Shown: positions 7,241 through 16,236, counted from the first letter of the stretch. The stretch: 64,000 nucleotides of DNA from Acidaminococcus sp. (GCA_022482815.1 JAKVOM010000001.1:682001-746000); one strand, 5' to 3'. The notes: generated from the sequence alone by a model not told the origin. A program made the numbers and translations.

Positions 7241-8422
7241 ATGAAATCGTGGAAAAAAATGGTGGGAGTTCTTTGCGCTGCCACAGTCATGACAGCAGCT
7301 CTTACCGGATGCGGCAAGTCAGGCAGCAGCGGTAAATCTTCAGGTGGGGATACAATCAAGGTTGGTGCCCTGTTCGAACTCACCGGGAACGTCGCGAACT
7401 ATGGTACATCCACTCTGAACGGCTTTAAGATGGCCGTGGATGAAATTAATGCCAAGGGCGGCGTCAATGGGAAAAAGATTGAAGTCATTCAGGCAGATAA
7501 TAAGTCGGAGCCTTCTGAATCCGGCAACGCGGCCACAAAGTTGGTTACGCGCGACAAGGTTGTCGCTGTTGTCGGGCCGGCAACTTCCGGTTCCGTGGCA
7601 GCTGCTGAACCGATTCTGACGGCCAATAAGACGCCGCTCATCGCTCCGTGCGCAACGGCTCCCGAAATCACGGTCGGCAAGGATGGCAAAGTTAAACAAT
7701 ATGTTTTCCGTGCCTGCTTCATTGACCCGTATCAGGGCAAGATCATGGCAGAGTACGCAGCTAAGGATTTGGGACTGAAGAAGGTTGCCATTTTCAATGA
7801 TTCTTCCAGTGATTATTCAAAGGGACTGGCTTCTGTATTCAAAGAAACCTTTACTGCGGACGGCGGAGAAATCGTTGCTCAGGAAGCTTTCCTTTCCAAG
7901 GATGTTGATTTTAAGGCAGCTCTGACTAAACTGAAGGCTGCAAACCCTGATGCAATTTATATTCCTGGCTATTATGAAGAAGTTTCCAAGATCATTAAAC
8001 AAGCTCGTGAAGTAGGTATCACGGTACCGCTTCTGGGTTCTGACGGCTGGGATTCCCCGAAGCTGGTTGAAATCGCCGGCAAGGAATCTACGAACAAGTG
8101 CTACTTCACCAGTGCTTATACCGCACAGGATAAGGATCCTGGTGTCCAGAAGTTCATTGAATCTTATAAGAAGGCTTACAACAAGGTTCCTGATGTATTC
8201 GCACTGCAGGGCTATAACGCCGGTATAGTACTGTTTAACGCTATGACCCAGGCTAAGAGCACAGAAGGTCCTAAAGTAGCCGAAGCATTGGCTAAGACCA
8301 AGGATATTCAGGTTGCTAACGGCAAGTTCTCCTATGATGACAAGCATAACCCGATTACGACAGCTCTGATTCTGGAACTGAAAGATGGTGCCCAGACGCT
8401 GGTGAAGAAGATCGGTGGCTGA
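7241..8422 (+). CDS. livK: Branched-chain amino-acid ABC transporter, substrate-binding lipoprotein 1
   Basis: A 393-residue lipoprotein: signal peptide with lipobox LTGC, a Gly/Ser-rich linker, then a type I periplasmic binding fold starting IKVGALFELTGNVANYGTS. Family landmarks include the GGVNGKKIEV turn, AVVGPATSGSVAAAEPILT, and YIPGYYEEVSKIIKQAREVG. It captures leucine, isoleucine, valine or related amino acids at the outer face of the inner membrane. ATG 7241 follows CGGAGGTG; an upstream in-frame ATG would give an extension incompatible with a signal peptide. It is the first gene of the operon, behind a strong promoter. A stable hairpin after it probably keeps its transcript level above that of the permease genes. 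Confidence 0.93.
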   Translation: MKSWKKMVGVLCAATVMTAALTGCGKSGSSGKSSGGDTIKVGALFELTGNVANYGTSTLNGFKMAVDEINAKGGVNGKKIEVIQADNKSEPSESGNAATKLVTRDKVVAVVGPATSGSVAAAEPILTANKTPLIAPCATAPEITVGKDGKVKQYVFRACFIDPYQGKIMAEYAAKDLGLKKVAIFNDSSSDYSKGLASVFKETFTADGGEIVAQEAFLSKDVDFKAALTKLKAANPDAIYIPGYYEEVSKIIKQAREVGITVPLLGSDGWDSPKLVEIAGKESTNKCYFTSAYTAQDKDPGVQKFIESYKKAYNKVPDVFALQGYNAGIVLFNAMTQAKSTEGPKVAEALAKTKDIQVANGKFSYDDKHNPITTALILELKDGAQTLVKKIGG

Positions 8423-8498
8423 TGCTTCTTAAAAAGGCGCTTCACGACAGATATAGATAAAAGATAGAAAATGTGAAGACGTCGTGATTTTGGTTTGG

Positions 8499-8539
8499 AA
8501 TGCGGCTTTCCCGAAATAGTTATTTCGGGATGCCGCATT
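8499..8539 (+). terminator. Strong hairpin between the two binding-protein genes
   Basis: AATGCGGC and TCCCGAAATA arms pair with TATTTCGGGA and GCCGCATT. Only three T follow, so it is more likely a partial terminator or 3' stabilising structure than a full stop. Confidence 0.65.
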
Positions 8540-8598
8540 TACAAATAATAGATATCTTTAATGAGGTAATGCTTAAAAGTGAGGGGGAGTGATTTTCT

Positions 8599-9762
8599 AT
8601 GCGTAATGGAAAAGCTTTATCTGTGATGGCTTTGCTTTTTGCTTTCATGACAGCGGCCAGCGGCTGTGGCGGTAAGTCAGGAAGCAGCGATACCATTAAA
8701 CTCGGCGGCAACCTGGAAATGACAGGCGGCAGCGCCAGCTATGGGATTTCGTCGAAGAATGCCATTGAACTTGCCATGAAACAAATCAATGACAAGGGCG
8801 GCGTAAATGGAAAGAAACTTTCTCTGGTCGTCGCGGATAACAAGTCTGAAGCAACAGAAGCTACCAACGCGATGCAGAAGCTGATTTCTCAGGACCGGGT
8901 TGTCGGTGTCATCGGACCGAACCTTTCCAGTGCGGTTATCGCTTCTACCGCGGTCAGCGGAGCTGCCAAGACTGCCGATATCACTCCCATGGGGACCAAC
9001 CCGAAAGTAACTGTTGATGATCAGGGCAAAGTGAAGCCGTATAACTTCCGTGCCTGCTTCATTGACCCGTTCCAGGGAACAGTTATGGCCCGGTTCGCTT
9101 TTGATACTTTGAAAGTCAGAAAGGCAGCTATCATGATTGATAACTCTTCTGACTATGCAAAGGGGCTGGCCCAATTCTTTAAGCAGGAATTTGAAAAGGC
9201 TGGCGGTCAGGTGGTCGGTGAAGAAATGTATCTGCAGAAAGATACAGATTTTAAAGCTGCATTGACCAAATTGAAGGCCGAAAATCCCGATTTCCTTTAT
9301 ATCCCCGGTTATTACCAGGAAGTCGGCATGATTGTTAAGCAGGCGAAGGAACTTGGTTTTAATGTTCCGATGGCTGGCGGCGACGGCTGGGATTCGGCAA
9401 AGCTTGCGGAAATTGCACTGCCGGATAACCTCAATAACTGCTATTTCTCCAGTCTCTATTCACCTGATGATGATTCCAAACTGAATAAAGAATTTGTAGC
9501 AGCATACCAGAAAGAATACAATGCAAAACCGGATGTGTTTGCAGCACTCGCTTACGATTCCACTCTTCTTTTTGCCAAGGCAATGGAAGACGCAAAATCT
9601 ACGGATCCTGTCAAGATTGCGGAAGCATTGGCTAAGGTTGACGGGTTTACCGGTGTTTCCGGTCCTGTGAAGTTCGATGCCTCTCATAACCCGATTAAGT
9701 CGGCAGTTATCATCGAATTGAAGGATGGTAAGCAGACCTTCCGTACGAAGGTAGAACCTTGA
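8599..9762 (+). CDS. livJ: Branched-chain amino-acid ABC transporter, substrate-binding lipoprotein 2
   Basis: A 387-residue paralogue of the preceding protein, sharing its fold and many blocks (NDKGGVNGKKLSLVVADNKSEA, YNFRACFIDPFQGTVMARF, DGWDSAKLAEIA). The lipobox is SGCG. GAGGGGGAG lies upstream of ATG 8599. The sequences around the binding pocket differ (ITPMGTNPK here, IAPCATAPE in the first copy), so the two receptors may accept different amino acids while sharing one permease, as LivJ and LivK do in enteric bacteria. The symbol follows that analogy only. Confidence 0.92.
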   Translation: MRNGKALSVMALLFAFMTAASGCGGKSGSSDTIKLGGNLEMTGGSASYGISSKNAIELAMKQINDKGGVNGKKLSLVVADNKSEATEATNAMQKLISQDRVVGVIGPNLSSAVIASTAVSGAAKTADITPMGTNPKVTVDDQGKVKPYNFRACFIDPFQGTVMARFAFDTLKVRKAAIMIDNSSDYAKGLAQFFKQEFEKAGGQVVGEEMYLQKDTDFKAALTKLKAENPDFLYIPGYYQEVGMIVKQAKELGFNVPMAGGDGWDSAKLAEIALPDNLNNCYFSSLYSPDDDSKLNKEFVAAYQKEYNAKPDVFAALAYDSTLLFAKAMEDAKSTDPVKIAEALAKVDGFTGVSGPVKFDASHNPIKSAVIIELKDGKQTFRTKVEP

Positions 9763-9796
9763 AATAGCAGGAAATGACTAAGGCAAGATAAAGTGT

Positions 9797-9835
9797 CAGG
9801 CGGTGGGCCGGAGTCTTTCTGGTATTCACCGCCTG
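9797..9835 (+). terminator. Hairpin before livH (attenuator or processing site)
   Basis: CAGGCGGTG (9797-9805) pairs with CACCGCCTG (9827-9835), followed by only three T. It probably lowers read-through into the membrane and ATPase genes. Confidence 0.6.
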
Positions 9836-9855
9836 TTTAATTGGAGGGCATGATT

Positions 9856-10749
9856 ATGGATTCAGGTTTTATGCATCAATTTGCCCAGCAACTCATCAAT
9901 GGCCTTTCCCTCGGCAGTATTTATGCACTGATTGCCTTGGGCTACACGATGATTTACGGCATTTTGAAACTGATTAACTTCGCTCACGGCGATATTTACA
10001 TGGTGGGCGCTTACATTGGGTATTTTTGCACGACTGCGCTGAAGCTGCCGTTTCTGCCATCAATTGTCATTGCCATGGCAGGCGCTGCACTTGTCGGGAT
10101 GCTGGTGGAACGGATTGCCTATCGTCCCATGCGCAATGCACCCCGGATTGCTATTTTGATTACGGCAATCGGTGTTTCTTTCTTCCTTGAAAACGGGATG
10201 ATTCTTCTCGTATCTCCGCAGCCCCGTACTTTCCCGGCGGTTTTTTCCGCTACGGTCTATAATCTGGGTGGTCTTGTTATCAATAACCAGCAGATTATCA
10301 TTCTGGTCAGCACGGTGGTATTGATGCTGCTCCTGACCTATATCGTCAATAAAACAAAAATTGGCAAGGCAATGCGTGCCGTTTCCTATGATGCTGATGC
10401 AGCTCGTCTGATGGGTATCAACATCGACCGCGTCATCAGCATGACTTTCGCTCTTGGCTCCGCTCTGGCAGCAGCCGGCGGCGTGCTGGTCGGTATTTAT
10501 TACAACTCTATCGATCCCCTCATGGGCATGGCTCCTGGTATCAAAGCGTTCGTGGCAGCAGTACTGGGCGGTATCGGAATCATCCCCGGCGCTATGGTTG
10601 GCGGGATTATCCTTGGCATCGTGGAAGCACTTGTATCCGGTTTTATTTCTTCAACGTTCCGTGATGCAGCTGCTTTTGCAATCCTGATTTTGATTCTTCT
10701 CTACAAGCCTACAGGCCTGTTCGGCAAGAACGTACGCGAGAAGGTATAA
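9856..10749 (+). CDS. livH: Branched-chain amino-acid ABC transporter permease LivH
   Basis: A 297-residue inner-membrane permease with about eight hydrophobic segments. LivH landmarks are LINGLSLGSIYALIALGYTMIYGILKLINF, NFAHGD (the cytoplasmic coupling region), RAVSYDADAARLMGI (EAA-like loop) and GGIGIIPGAMVGGIILG. ATG 9856 is chosen because GGAGGG lies seven bases upstream; ATG 9850 and TTG 9841 are too close to or upstream of it. It pairs with LivM. Confidence 0.93.
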   Translation: MDSGFMHQFAQQLINGLSLGSIYALIALGYTMIYGILKLINFAHGDIYMVGAYIGYFCTTALKLPFLPSIVIAMAGAALVGMLVERIAYRPMRNAPRIAILITAIGVSFFLENGMILLVSPQPRTFPAVFSATVYNLGGLVINNQQIIILVSTVVLMLLLTYIVNKTKIGKAMRAVSYDADAARLMGINIDRVISMTFALGSALAAAGGVLVGIYYNSIDPLMGMAPGIKAFVAAVLGGIGIIPGAMVGGIILGIVEALVSGFISSTFRDAAAFAILILILLYKPTGLFGKNVREKV

Positions 10750-10761
10750 GGAGGGACAGAG

Positions 10762-11715
10762 ATGAATGAATTAAGAAAATACGATCTCAAAACCCTCGTG
10801 CTCTGTGCCATCCTGTTTGCCATCATTCAGGTTTTGCTCGACGTGGATATTATCGGGCCTTTCTGGGAATTGAATCTGGTACTGATCGGCATCAATATTA
10901 TCCTGGCAACGAGCCTCAATATGATTAACGGGTACACAGGTCAGTTTTCCATTGGGCATGCCGGCTTCTTTGCCATCGGCGCCTATATGGGAGCTATAAT
11001 GACTGTAAAACTCGGTTACGGCATTGTGGTTGCCTTGATTGTCGGAACGGTTTCTGCCGGTATCGTCGGGTTCCTTGTCGGTCTTCCGACGCTGCGGCTC
11101 AACGGGGACTATCTGGCTATTGCTACGCTGGGCCTTGGCGAAATCATCCGTATCTGCATCCTCAATATCGACTATGTCGGAGGTGCGGCAGGACTGATGG
11201 GGATTCCCCGTCTGACCACTTTTGCCATGACGTTCTGGATTATGGTTGCCATCCTGTTCTTTATCAAGAACTTCAAAAATTCGGCTCCCGGCCGTGCCTG
11301 CCTGGCCATCCGTGAAAATGAAATCGCTGCGGATACCATGGGCATTGACACTACCAAATATAAGGTAATGGCCTTTACGCTCGGTGCTTCTTTTGCCGGA
11401 ACGGCAGGAGTGCTGTTCTCCCATTATTTCTTTATTGCGCATCCTGCTTCCTTTACTTTCATGCGTTCTTTTGATATTTTGACCATGGTAGTACTCGGAG
11501 GACTGGGTTCCATGACAGGATCCATCACGGGGGCTGTTCTGCTGACGTTTATTTCGGCAGCACTGTCTGACTTCCCGGAATGGCGTATGCTGATTTATTC
11601 CATTGCCATGATCGTCCTCATGCTGCGTCGTCCGCAGGGACTGTTTGGCGACAAGGAATTGTCCCTCAGTATGTTCCGTCGTTTAAGAGTAGGAGGTAAG
11701 AAAAATGCCGAATGA
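10762..11715 (+). CDS. livM: Branched-chain amino-acid ABC transporter permease LivM
   Basis: A 317-residue permease with many membrane segments. It carries the family signatures NMINGYTGQFSIGHAGFF, ATLGLGEIIRI, AIRENEIAADTMGID (coupling loop) and VVLGGLGSMTGSITGAV. GGAGGGAC precedes ATG 10762, 12 bases after livH. The 3' end overlaps livG by 11 bp. Confidence 0.94.
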   Translation: MNELRKYDLKTLVLCAILFAIIQVLLDVDIIGPFWELNLVLIGINIILATSLNMINGYTGQFSIGHAGFFAIGAYMGAIMTVKLGYGIVVALIVGTVSAGIVGFLVGLPTLRLNGDYLAIATLGLGEIIRICILNIDYVGGAAGLMGIPRLTTFAMTFWIMVAILFFIKNFKNSAPGRACLAIRENEIAADTMGIDTTKYKVMAFTLGASFAGTAGVLFSHYFFIAHPASFTFMRSFDILTMVVLGGLGSMTGSITGAVLLTFISAALSDFPEWRMLIYSIAMIVLMLRRPQGLFGDKELSLSMFRRLRVGGKKNAE

Positions 11716-12487
11716 AGCTAAACATCTCCTGGACCTGCGGAACGTATCGATTGTATTCGGCGGCCTGCGGGCTGTATCCAACGTCAATATGTATATTGAC
11801 GAACATGAACTGGTCGGACTTATCGGACCGAACGGTGCCGGCAAGACGACGGCTTTCAATATGATTACCGGCGTGTACGTGCCGACTGAAGGCGAGATTG
11901 AATTTGACGGGAAACTGGTTAACGGGAAAAAGTCCTATCAGGTCACACAAATGGGCATGGCCCGTACCTTCCAGAATATCCGTCTGTTTTCTGAACTGTC
12001 CGTGCTGGACAATGTAAAAATTGCTTTTAACATGCACGTCCATTATAACCTCCTTGAAGCTGTCATCAGGGATCAGAGATACTTCAGGGAAGAAGCGGAA
12101 ATTACAGAAAAAGCCATGCAGCTTTTGAAGATTTTCCACTTGGAAGAGCATGCCGATGATATGGCCAAGAACCTGCCTTACGGGGCGCAGCGCCGCCTGG
12201 AAATTGCAAGAGCCCTGGCGACTGAGCCGAAACTTTTACTCCTTGATGAACCGGCAGCCGGCATGAACCCTCAGGAGACGCATGAACTGATGGAAATGAT
12301 TCGCTGGCTGCGGGATAATTTCCATTTGGCCATTCTGCTGATTGAGCATGATATGAGCCTTGTTATGGGCGTATGCGAACGGATTTATGTACTTGAATAC
12401 GGCATCTGCATTGCTAATGGGACTCCGGAAGAAATCCGCAGCAACAAGCGTGTTATTGAAGCTTATCTCGGCGGGGAGGTGTCATAA
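11705..12487 (+). CDS. livG: Branched-chain amino-acid ABC transporter ATPase LivG
   Basis: A 260-residue ABC ATPase. Walker A is GPNGAGKTT (about 41-49), the Q-loop MARTFQNIRLF, a LivG-type signature YGAQRRLEIARAL in place of the usual LSGGQ, Walker B LLLLDEPAAGM, and the switch His in LIEHDMSLVM. The long insert between Q-loop and signature is typical of LivG. The start overlaps livM and the stop overlaps the livF start by one base. Confidence 0.95.
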   Translation: MPNEAKHLLDLRNVSIVFGGLRAVSNVNMYIDEHELVGLIGPNGAGKTTAFNMITGVYVPTEGEIEFDGKLVNGKKSYQVTQMGMARTFQNIRLFSELSVLDNVKIAFNMHVHYNLLEAVIRDQRYFREEAEITEKAMQLLKIFHLEEHADDMAKNLPYGAQRRLEIARALATEPKLLLLDEPAAGMNPQETHELMEMIRWLRDNFHLAILLIEHDMSLVMGVCERIYVLEYGICIANGTPEEIRSNKRVIEAYLGGEVS

Positions 12488-13191
12488 TGCTGAAAGTAAA
12501 AGATCTTAACGTATATTATGGTGCCATCCACGCTGTAAAAGGCATCAGTCTGGAAGTCGGAGACGGAGAGATCGTAACTCTGATTGGCTCCAATGGTGCC
12601 GGCAAGACGACTACGCTGCAGACGATTTCCGGAATTTTGAAACCCAAAACCGGCTCCATTGAATTTAACGGAGAGGAACTCGTAGGCGTTCCGGCCCATA
12701 AAATTGTGGGTAAAGGCCTTGTGCATGTACCGGAAGGGCGTCACGTTTTTTCCAATATGACGGTCATGGAAAACCTGGATATGGGGGCTTATCTTCGGGC
12801 CGATAAAGACGGTATTGAAAAGGACCGCAAAAAAGTCTTTGAATTATTTCCCCGTCTTTATGAACGCCGTGAACAAATGGCAGGTACCTTATCCGGCGGC
12901 GAGCAGCAGATGCTGGCTATGGGACGGGCGCTGATGAGCAAGCCGAAAACACTGCTGCTGGACGAACCTTCCATGGGGCTTGCACCGCTTCTGGTAAAGG
13001 AAATCTTTTCGATTATCAAAAGTATTCACGAACAGGGCACGACTGTTCTTTTGGTAGAACAGAATGCAAATATGGCGCTTTCTATTGCCGACCGTGCTTA
13101 TGTGCTCGAAACGGGCCGCATTGTCCTGTCAGGAACGGCTGCAGAAATGGCAGCCAGCGAAGAAGTCCGTAAGGCTTATCTGGGTGGTTAA
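12487..13191 (+). CDS. livF: Branched-chain amino-acid ABC transporter ATPase LivF
   Basis: A 234-residue ABC ATPase. Walker A is GSNGAGKTT (about 37-45), the family motif LVHVPEGRHVF, signature LSGGEQQMLAMGRAL, Walker B LLLDEPSMGLAP, and switch residues LLVEQNANMAL, with Gln in place of His as is usual for LivF. TAATG coupling with livG is visible. It forms a heterodimer with LivG to energise LivHM. Confidence 0.95.
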   Translation: MLKVKDLNVYYGAIHAVKGISLEVGDGEIVTLIGSNGAGKTTTLQTISGILKPKTGSIEFNGEELVGVPAHKIVGKGLVHVPEGRHVFSNMTVMENLDMGAYLRADKDGIEKDRKKVFELFPRLYERREQMAGTLSGGEQQMLAMGRALMSKPKTLLLDEPSMGLAPLLVKEIFSIIKSIHEQGTTVLLVEQNANMALSIADRAYVLETGRIVLSGTAAEMAASEEVRKAYLGG

Positions 13192-13232
13192 GCTCATTGA
13201 TCAGCACTTTTCCAGGAGAAAGGGGTAGCACC

Positions 13233-13901
13233 ATGAAAGTCGAAGAATTGATGACCAAAGTTGTAAAAGTAGTAAAAGCTGATCAGTCCCTGCTTGAAAT
13301 CAGGGAACTGATGCTGAATAATAACTTGCGCCGGATTCCGGTCGTAGATAAGGAAGGCCATCTGAAGGGTATCGTGACCGACGGGGATGTATCCCGGGCT
13401 ACACCGTCCGATGCCAGTACACTGGACCGGTATGAAGCCAATTATATTTTGGGCAAACTGAAAGCCCAGGACTTAATGACAAAAGCGGTCATTACTGTGA
13501 AAGCGGAAGACGGGGTAGAAACCGCGGCCTATCTGATGTATAAGAATAAAATCGGGGCATTGCCGGTCGTCAATGAGAATAATGAGATTGTCGGGATTAT
13601 TTCCGATACGGATATTTTCAAAGCCTTCGTTGATCTGTTGGGATATGCGAAGACTTCGACCAAGATTACTATCGATACGCTCGACCGGGTGGGCGTTCTC
13701 GCCGATTTGACCCAGATTTTCAAGGATCGCGGCGTCAATATTATTTCTGTTATTACCCGCAAGCTTGGACCGAAACGGGCAGCCGTTACTGTGCGCGCCA
13801 ATCTGACCAATGCCATGGACATCATTCAGACAATCAGGGATGCCGGATTTGTGATTACCGAAATCTCGACACTGAAGGTGGATGACAGACATGAAAGCTG
13901 A
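13233..13901 (+). CDS. CBS-CBS-ACT domain protein (AcuB-like)
   Basis: A 222-residue cytoplasmic protein with two CBS motifs (VEELMTKVVKVVKADQSL to about 60, and AQDLMTKAVITVKAEDGV to about 135) and a C-terminal ACT domain (KITIDTLDRVGVLADLTQIFKDRGVNI, about 145-220). CBS pairs bind adenine nucleotides and ACT domains often bind amino acids. Its place directly after livF, with no terminator between, suggests a sensor of energy state and branched-chain amino acids for this operon (inference). AcuB in Bacillus was named from acetoin metabolism, but the orthology here is uncertain, so I give no symbol. ATG 13233 follows AGGAGAAAGGGG. Confidence 0.85.
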   Translation: MKVEELMTKVVKVVKADQSLLEIRELMLNNNLRRIPVVDKEGHLKGIVTDGDVSRATPSDASTLDRYEANYILGKLKAQDLMTKAVITVKAEDGVETAAYLMYKNKIGALPVVNENNEIVGIISDTDIFKAFVDLLGYAKTSTKITIDTLDRVGVLADLTQIFKDRGVNIISVITRKLGPKRAAVTVRANLTNAMDIIQTIRDAGFVITEISTLKVDDRHES

Positions 13902-14088
13902 CACAGATTACAAAGTAGGAGACATCGTGCGGATGAAAAAAGCCCATCCCTGCGGATCCTATGAATGGGAAATCCTGAGAACAGGTATGGACTTTGGCAT
14001 CAAATGCCGCGGCTGCGGACACTTTGTCATGCTTCCGAGACAAAAGTTCGAAAAAAACGTGCGCGATGTACTGCTGCACAAAGAGTAA
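13891..14088 (+). CDS. DUF951-family small protein
   Basis: A 65-residue protein with the DUF951 pattern YKVGDIVRMKKAHPCG, WEILRTGMDFGIKCRGCGHFVMLPR. The three cysteines, in HPCG and CRGCGH, suggest a small zinc-binding or nucleic-acid-binding fold. The function is not established. It overlaps the CBS-ACT gene by 11 bp. I prefer ATG 13891 over ATG 13882 because of the spacing from AAGGTGG. It is the last gene of the liv unit, before a strong terminator. Confidence 0.85.
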   Translation: MKADTDYKVGDIVRMKKAHPCGSYEWEILRTGMDFGIKCRGCGHFVMLPRQKFEKNVRDVLLHKE

Positions 14089-14090
14089 TA

Positions 14091-14139
14091 AAAGAGGCTG
14101 TGAAACAATGAGCAATTACTGTTTCACAGCCTCTTTTTT
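14091..14139 (+). terminator. Intrinsic terminator (GGCTGTGAAA family)
   Basis: AAAGAGGCTGTGAAAC pairs with GTTTCACAGCCTCTTT, with an ATGAGCAAT loop, followed by T residues. It ends the liv operon. Confidence 0.92.
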
Positions 14140-14182
14140 GCAGTCTGCAGCCTGACAGATCAGCGACCTGTTAGCGGCGGCT

Positions 14183-14899
14183 TTACTCCTTGTGTATTTT
14201 CTTATATTGCTTTTCCACAGCGGCACCGACATATTCGCCATATGTATCTTCCGAAGCCAGCCATCTATCTTTTTCCGCGTTATTTTCTGTCATGTATCCC
14301 TGGGGATTGATCACACAGAGATATTTTGTCAGTGCTTTTCCTTTTTCCACATCGTACTCCGTGAGGGAAATAAGCCATTTCGCCCGGCTTGTCGGGTGGT
14401 TTAGTTTTGTTTTTTCCCAAACCTCGTACTTGCGTGTGCCTGTCTTGCGGATCGTTTTGGGATTGATCCATTTCCGACCCACATTGGGCAGCGTCTTTAC
14501 AAAGGTCCAGGGACCCTTGACCCGATAATAATCACGGTAGTAACGCGCATGCGTCATCGTGTCTGTCATGGCCATTAGTGGCTGCCAGGGGCCGATTTTC
14601 TTAGTTCCTGAAATCTTGCGGCCGCGGCTGTTTACTACATAGGAACTCCGCGTACGCCATTGCTTTTTCTTTAAATCATATTCATTGTGATACAGGTGTC
14701 CCTGCTGTTTTTTATCGAAAGGAATGTAACGTTCCCAGACTTTGACGGTAGTGTCGTTGTTAATCAGTTTCAAGCTGCTGACTTCAAAAGACAGTGTACC
14801 CGAAGCATCTTGAGCAATCGTTGACCAGCGGGATGCAGAAACGGGCAGGCAAAGAAGGCAGCAAAGCATTGTAAGAACCAGTATTTTTCGCAGCTGCAT
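14183..14899 (-). CDS. Secreted hypothetical protein, possibly surface-adhesin E-like repeats
   Basis: A 238-residue protein with a Sec signal peptide (MQLRKILVLTMLCCLLCLPVSA). The mature part seems to hold two related modules, each with a strand such as TVKVWERYIPF or KYEVWEKTKL followed by a YDLKKKQWR- or YDVEKGKALT-type strand. This alternation resembles the surface-adhesin protein E fold seen in Negativicutes and Pasteurellaceae, but the match is weak. ATG 14899 is chosen because AAGGAGGA lies six bases upstream; the adjacent ATG 14905 is too close to it. It is transcribed alone, convergent with the liv operon. An extracytoplasmic location is the safe statement. Confidence 0.72.
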   Translation of the reverse strand: MQLRKILVLTMLCCLLCLPVSASRWSTIAQDASGTLSFEVSSLKLINNDTTVKVWERYIPFDKKQQGHLYHNEYDLKKKQWRTRSSYVVNSRGRKISGTKKIGPWQPLMAMTDTMTHARYYRDYYRVKGPWTFVKTLPNVGRKWINPKTIRKTGTRKYEVWEKTKLNHPTSRAKWLISLTEYDVEKGKALTKYLCVINPQGYMTENNAEKDRWLASEDTYGEYVGAAVEKQYKKIHKE

Positions 14900-15059
14900 A
14901 CCCATTCCTCCTTCACTGACTTTGGTAGTCACATTATAGCACGAAATGGGAAGCAAAAGGAGGCAGAAGTGTATACGGAAGCTTTATATCCGTCCGCCTG
15001 CCTTTCATCATTTTCGCACCGGTTCTTTTTCTAAAATTTGCAGGATTTTCAGAGACTTA

Positions 15060-15068
15060 TGCTATAAT
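15060..15068 (+). promoter_or_regulatory. Extended -10 promoter element
   Basis: TGCTATAAT is a full extended -10 (TGnTATAAT), with no good -35, placed 42 bases before the zinc-ribbon/DUF805 gene. Confidence 0.65.
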
Positions 15069-15110
15069 AAGGAAAATTCGTGATGATTACTGAAGTAAAG
15101 GAGAAATACA

Positions 15111-15761
15111 ATGAAGATTTGCCCTCAGTGTCATGCTTCCTGTGCGGATACGGATACTTTCTGTCCTAAATGTGGAGCGCCCCTGGCAGAAGAAAAAAAT
15201 TCAGCGCAGCAGGCGTCTCAGGAACAAGAGAATCCGGCGATGAAGGATGCCGCAAAAGAAAATGCAGGCCAAACTACTGAAAAAAGAGCCGAGGTCATTT
15301 CAGTGACTACCCAGGAACAAGAAAGGCAAGAATACGCAGAACAGGAAAGACAGGAACAAGGAAGACAAGAATGGGAAAGACAGGAGAGAACCGATTCTAA
15401 GGGATTTTTCCAGATGGTTAAGGAAAATCTTCCCAATTCCAAAAATTGGCAGCAGATGTATCTGTCCTTTGAAGGAAGAATTTCCCGCAGCCAGTTCTTT
15501 ATCCGGTGGCTGCTTGTCAACATTGTGGCTGCCGTGTTTGTTCCGCTGCTTGCCGGCGTTCTGCCTGTTTATGTGGTCTTTTTTGCAATCAGTCTGTTTA
15601 TGCAGGTGTCTCTTTGCATGCGTCGTTTTCACGATGCAGGACACGGCGGTATCTGGGTTTCGGTGATGCTGATTCCTTTTGTTAACATTATGGCGGTGAT
15701 CTATCTGCTCTTTGCCAAGAGTGAACCCAGGGAGAACGAATACGGTCCGCAGCCGCAGTGA
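15111..15761 (+). CDS. Zinc-ribbon plus DUF805 membrane protein
   Basis: A 216-residue protein in three parts. An N-terminal zinc ribbon (C4-x2-C7 and C18-x2-C21, ICPQC and FCPKCG) is followed by a charged, Gln/Glu/Arg-rich linker (about 25-100, with repeated RQE and QERQE units, probably coiled coil). A C-terminal DUF805 membrane domain (about 120-216) begins SFEGRISRSQFF and contains RRFHDAGHGG and the closing ENEYGPQPQ. DUF805 proteins are small inner-membrane proteins of unknown function. The zinc-ribbon fusion is common in Firmicutes. An extended -10 promoter and AAAGGAG lie upstream. The thioesterase gene follows closely and may be co-transcribed. Confidence 0.85.
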   Translation: MKICPQCHASCADTDTFCPKCGAPLAEEKNSAQQASQEQENPAMKDAAKENAGQTTEKRAEVISVTTQEQERQEYAEQERQEQGRQEWERQERTDSKGFFQMVKENLPNSKNWQQMYLSFEGRISRSQFFIRWLLVNIVAAVFVPLLAGVLPVYVVFFAISLFMQVSLCMRRFHDAGHGGIWVSVMLIPFVNIMAVIYLLFAKSEPRENEYGPQPQ

Positions 15762-15769
15762 GGTACTTC

Positions 15770-16207
15770 ATGGAACAGAAAACGACACTGAAAACCTATC
15801 ACATGGTAATGGGAGCCGATCTCAATCCCAGAGATAATTTGTATGCCGGAAGTTGCGCAAGGTATATGGTTGAAACAGGATTTCTGACCGTTCAGGCCTT
15901 TCTCGATTCACCACATATCGTTTGTTTCGGGCTGACGGGAATGAAATTTTTGAAACCTGTAAAAAAAGGAACTTCCGTCTGTTTCACGGGCTATATCGTA
16001 TATACAGGAAAAACCAGCGTCGGGGTCTATATGGAACTTACCGAAATGCTGGGCGGCAGCAAAGCTGCGGAAGCGTATCTGACGTTTGTCCATATAGAAG
16101 AAGCTACACAGCGGCCAACGGGCCATGGCAAGACTTTGGAGAATATAGATCCGGAGCTCCTGCCGTATCAAAAAAGATACGCGGCGCTGAAGAGTGTACG
16201 GGGTTGA
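15770..16207 (+). CDS. Hotdog-fold acyl-CoA thioesterase family protein
   Basis: A 145-residue single-domain hotdog protein. It contains the segments MVMGADLNPRDNLYAGSCARYMVETG (catalytic-loop region, with Asn/Asp in place of part of the usual motif), LKPVKKGTSVCFTGYIVYTGKTSVGV (central helix-strand) and AYLTFVHIEE. The family hydrolyses acyl-CoA thioesters in the cytoplasm; the acyl chain is unknown. ATG 15770 begins 8 bases after the DUF805 stop; a GTG at 15758 overlapping that stop is the alternative. A strong terminator follows. Confidence 0.78.
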   Translation: MEQKTTLKTYHMVMGADLNPRDNLYAGSCARYMVETGFLTVQAFLDSPHIVCFGLTGMKFLKPVKKGTSVCFTGYIVYTGKTSVGVYMELTEMLGGSKAAEAYLTFVHIEEATQRPTGHGKTLENIDPELLPYQKRYAALKSVRG

Positions 16208-16236
16208 AATATAGCCGTAAAAAAGCGATAGACTAT

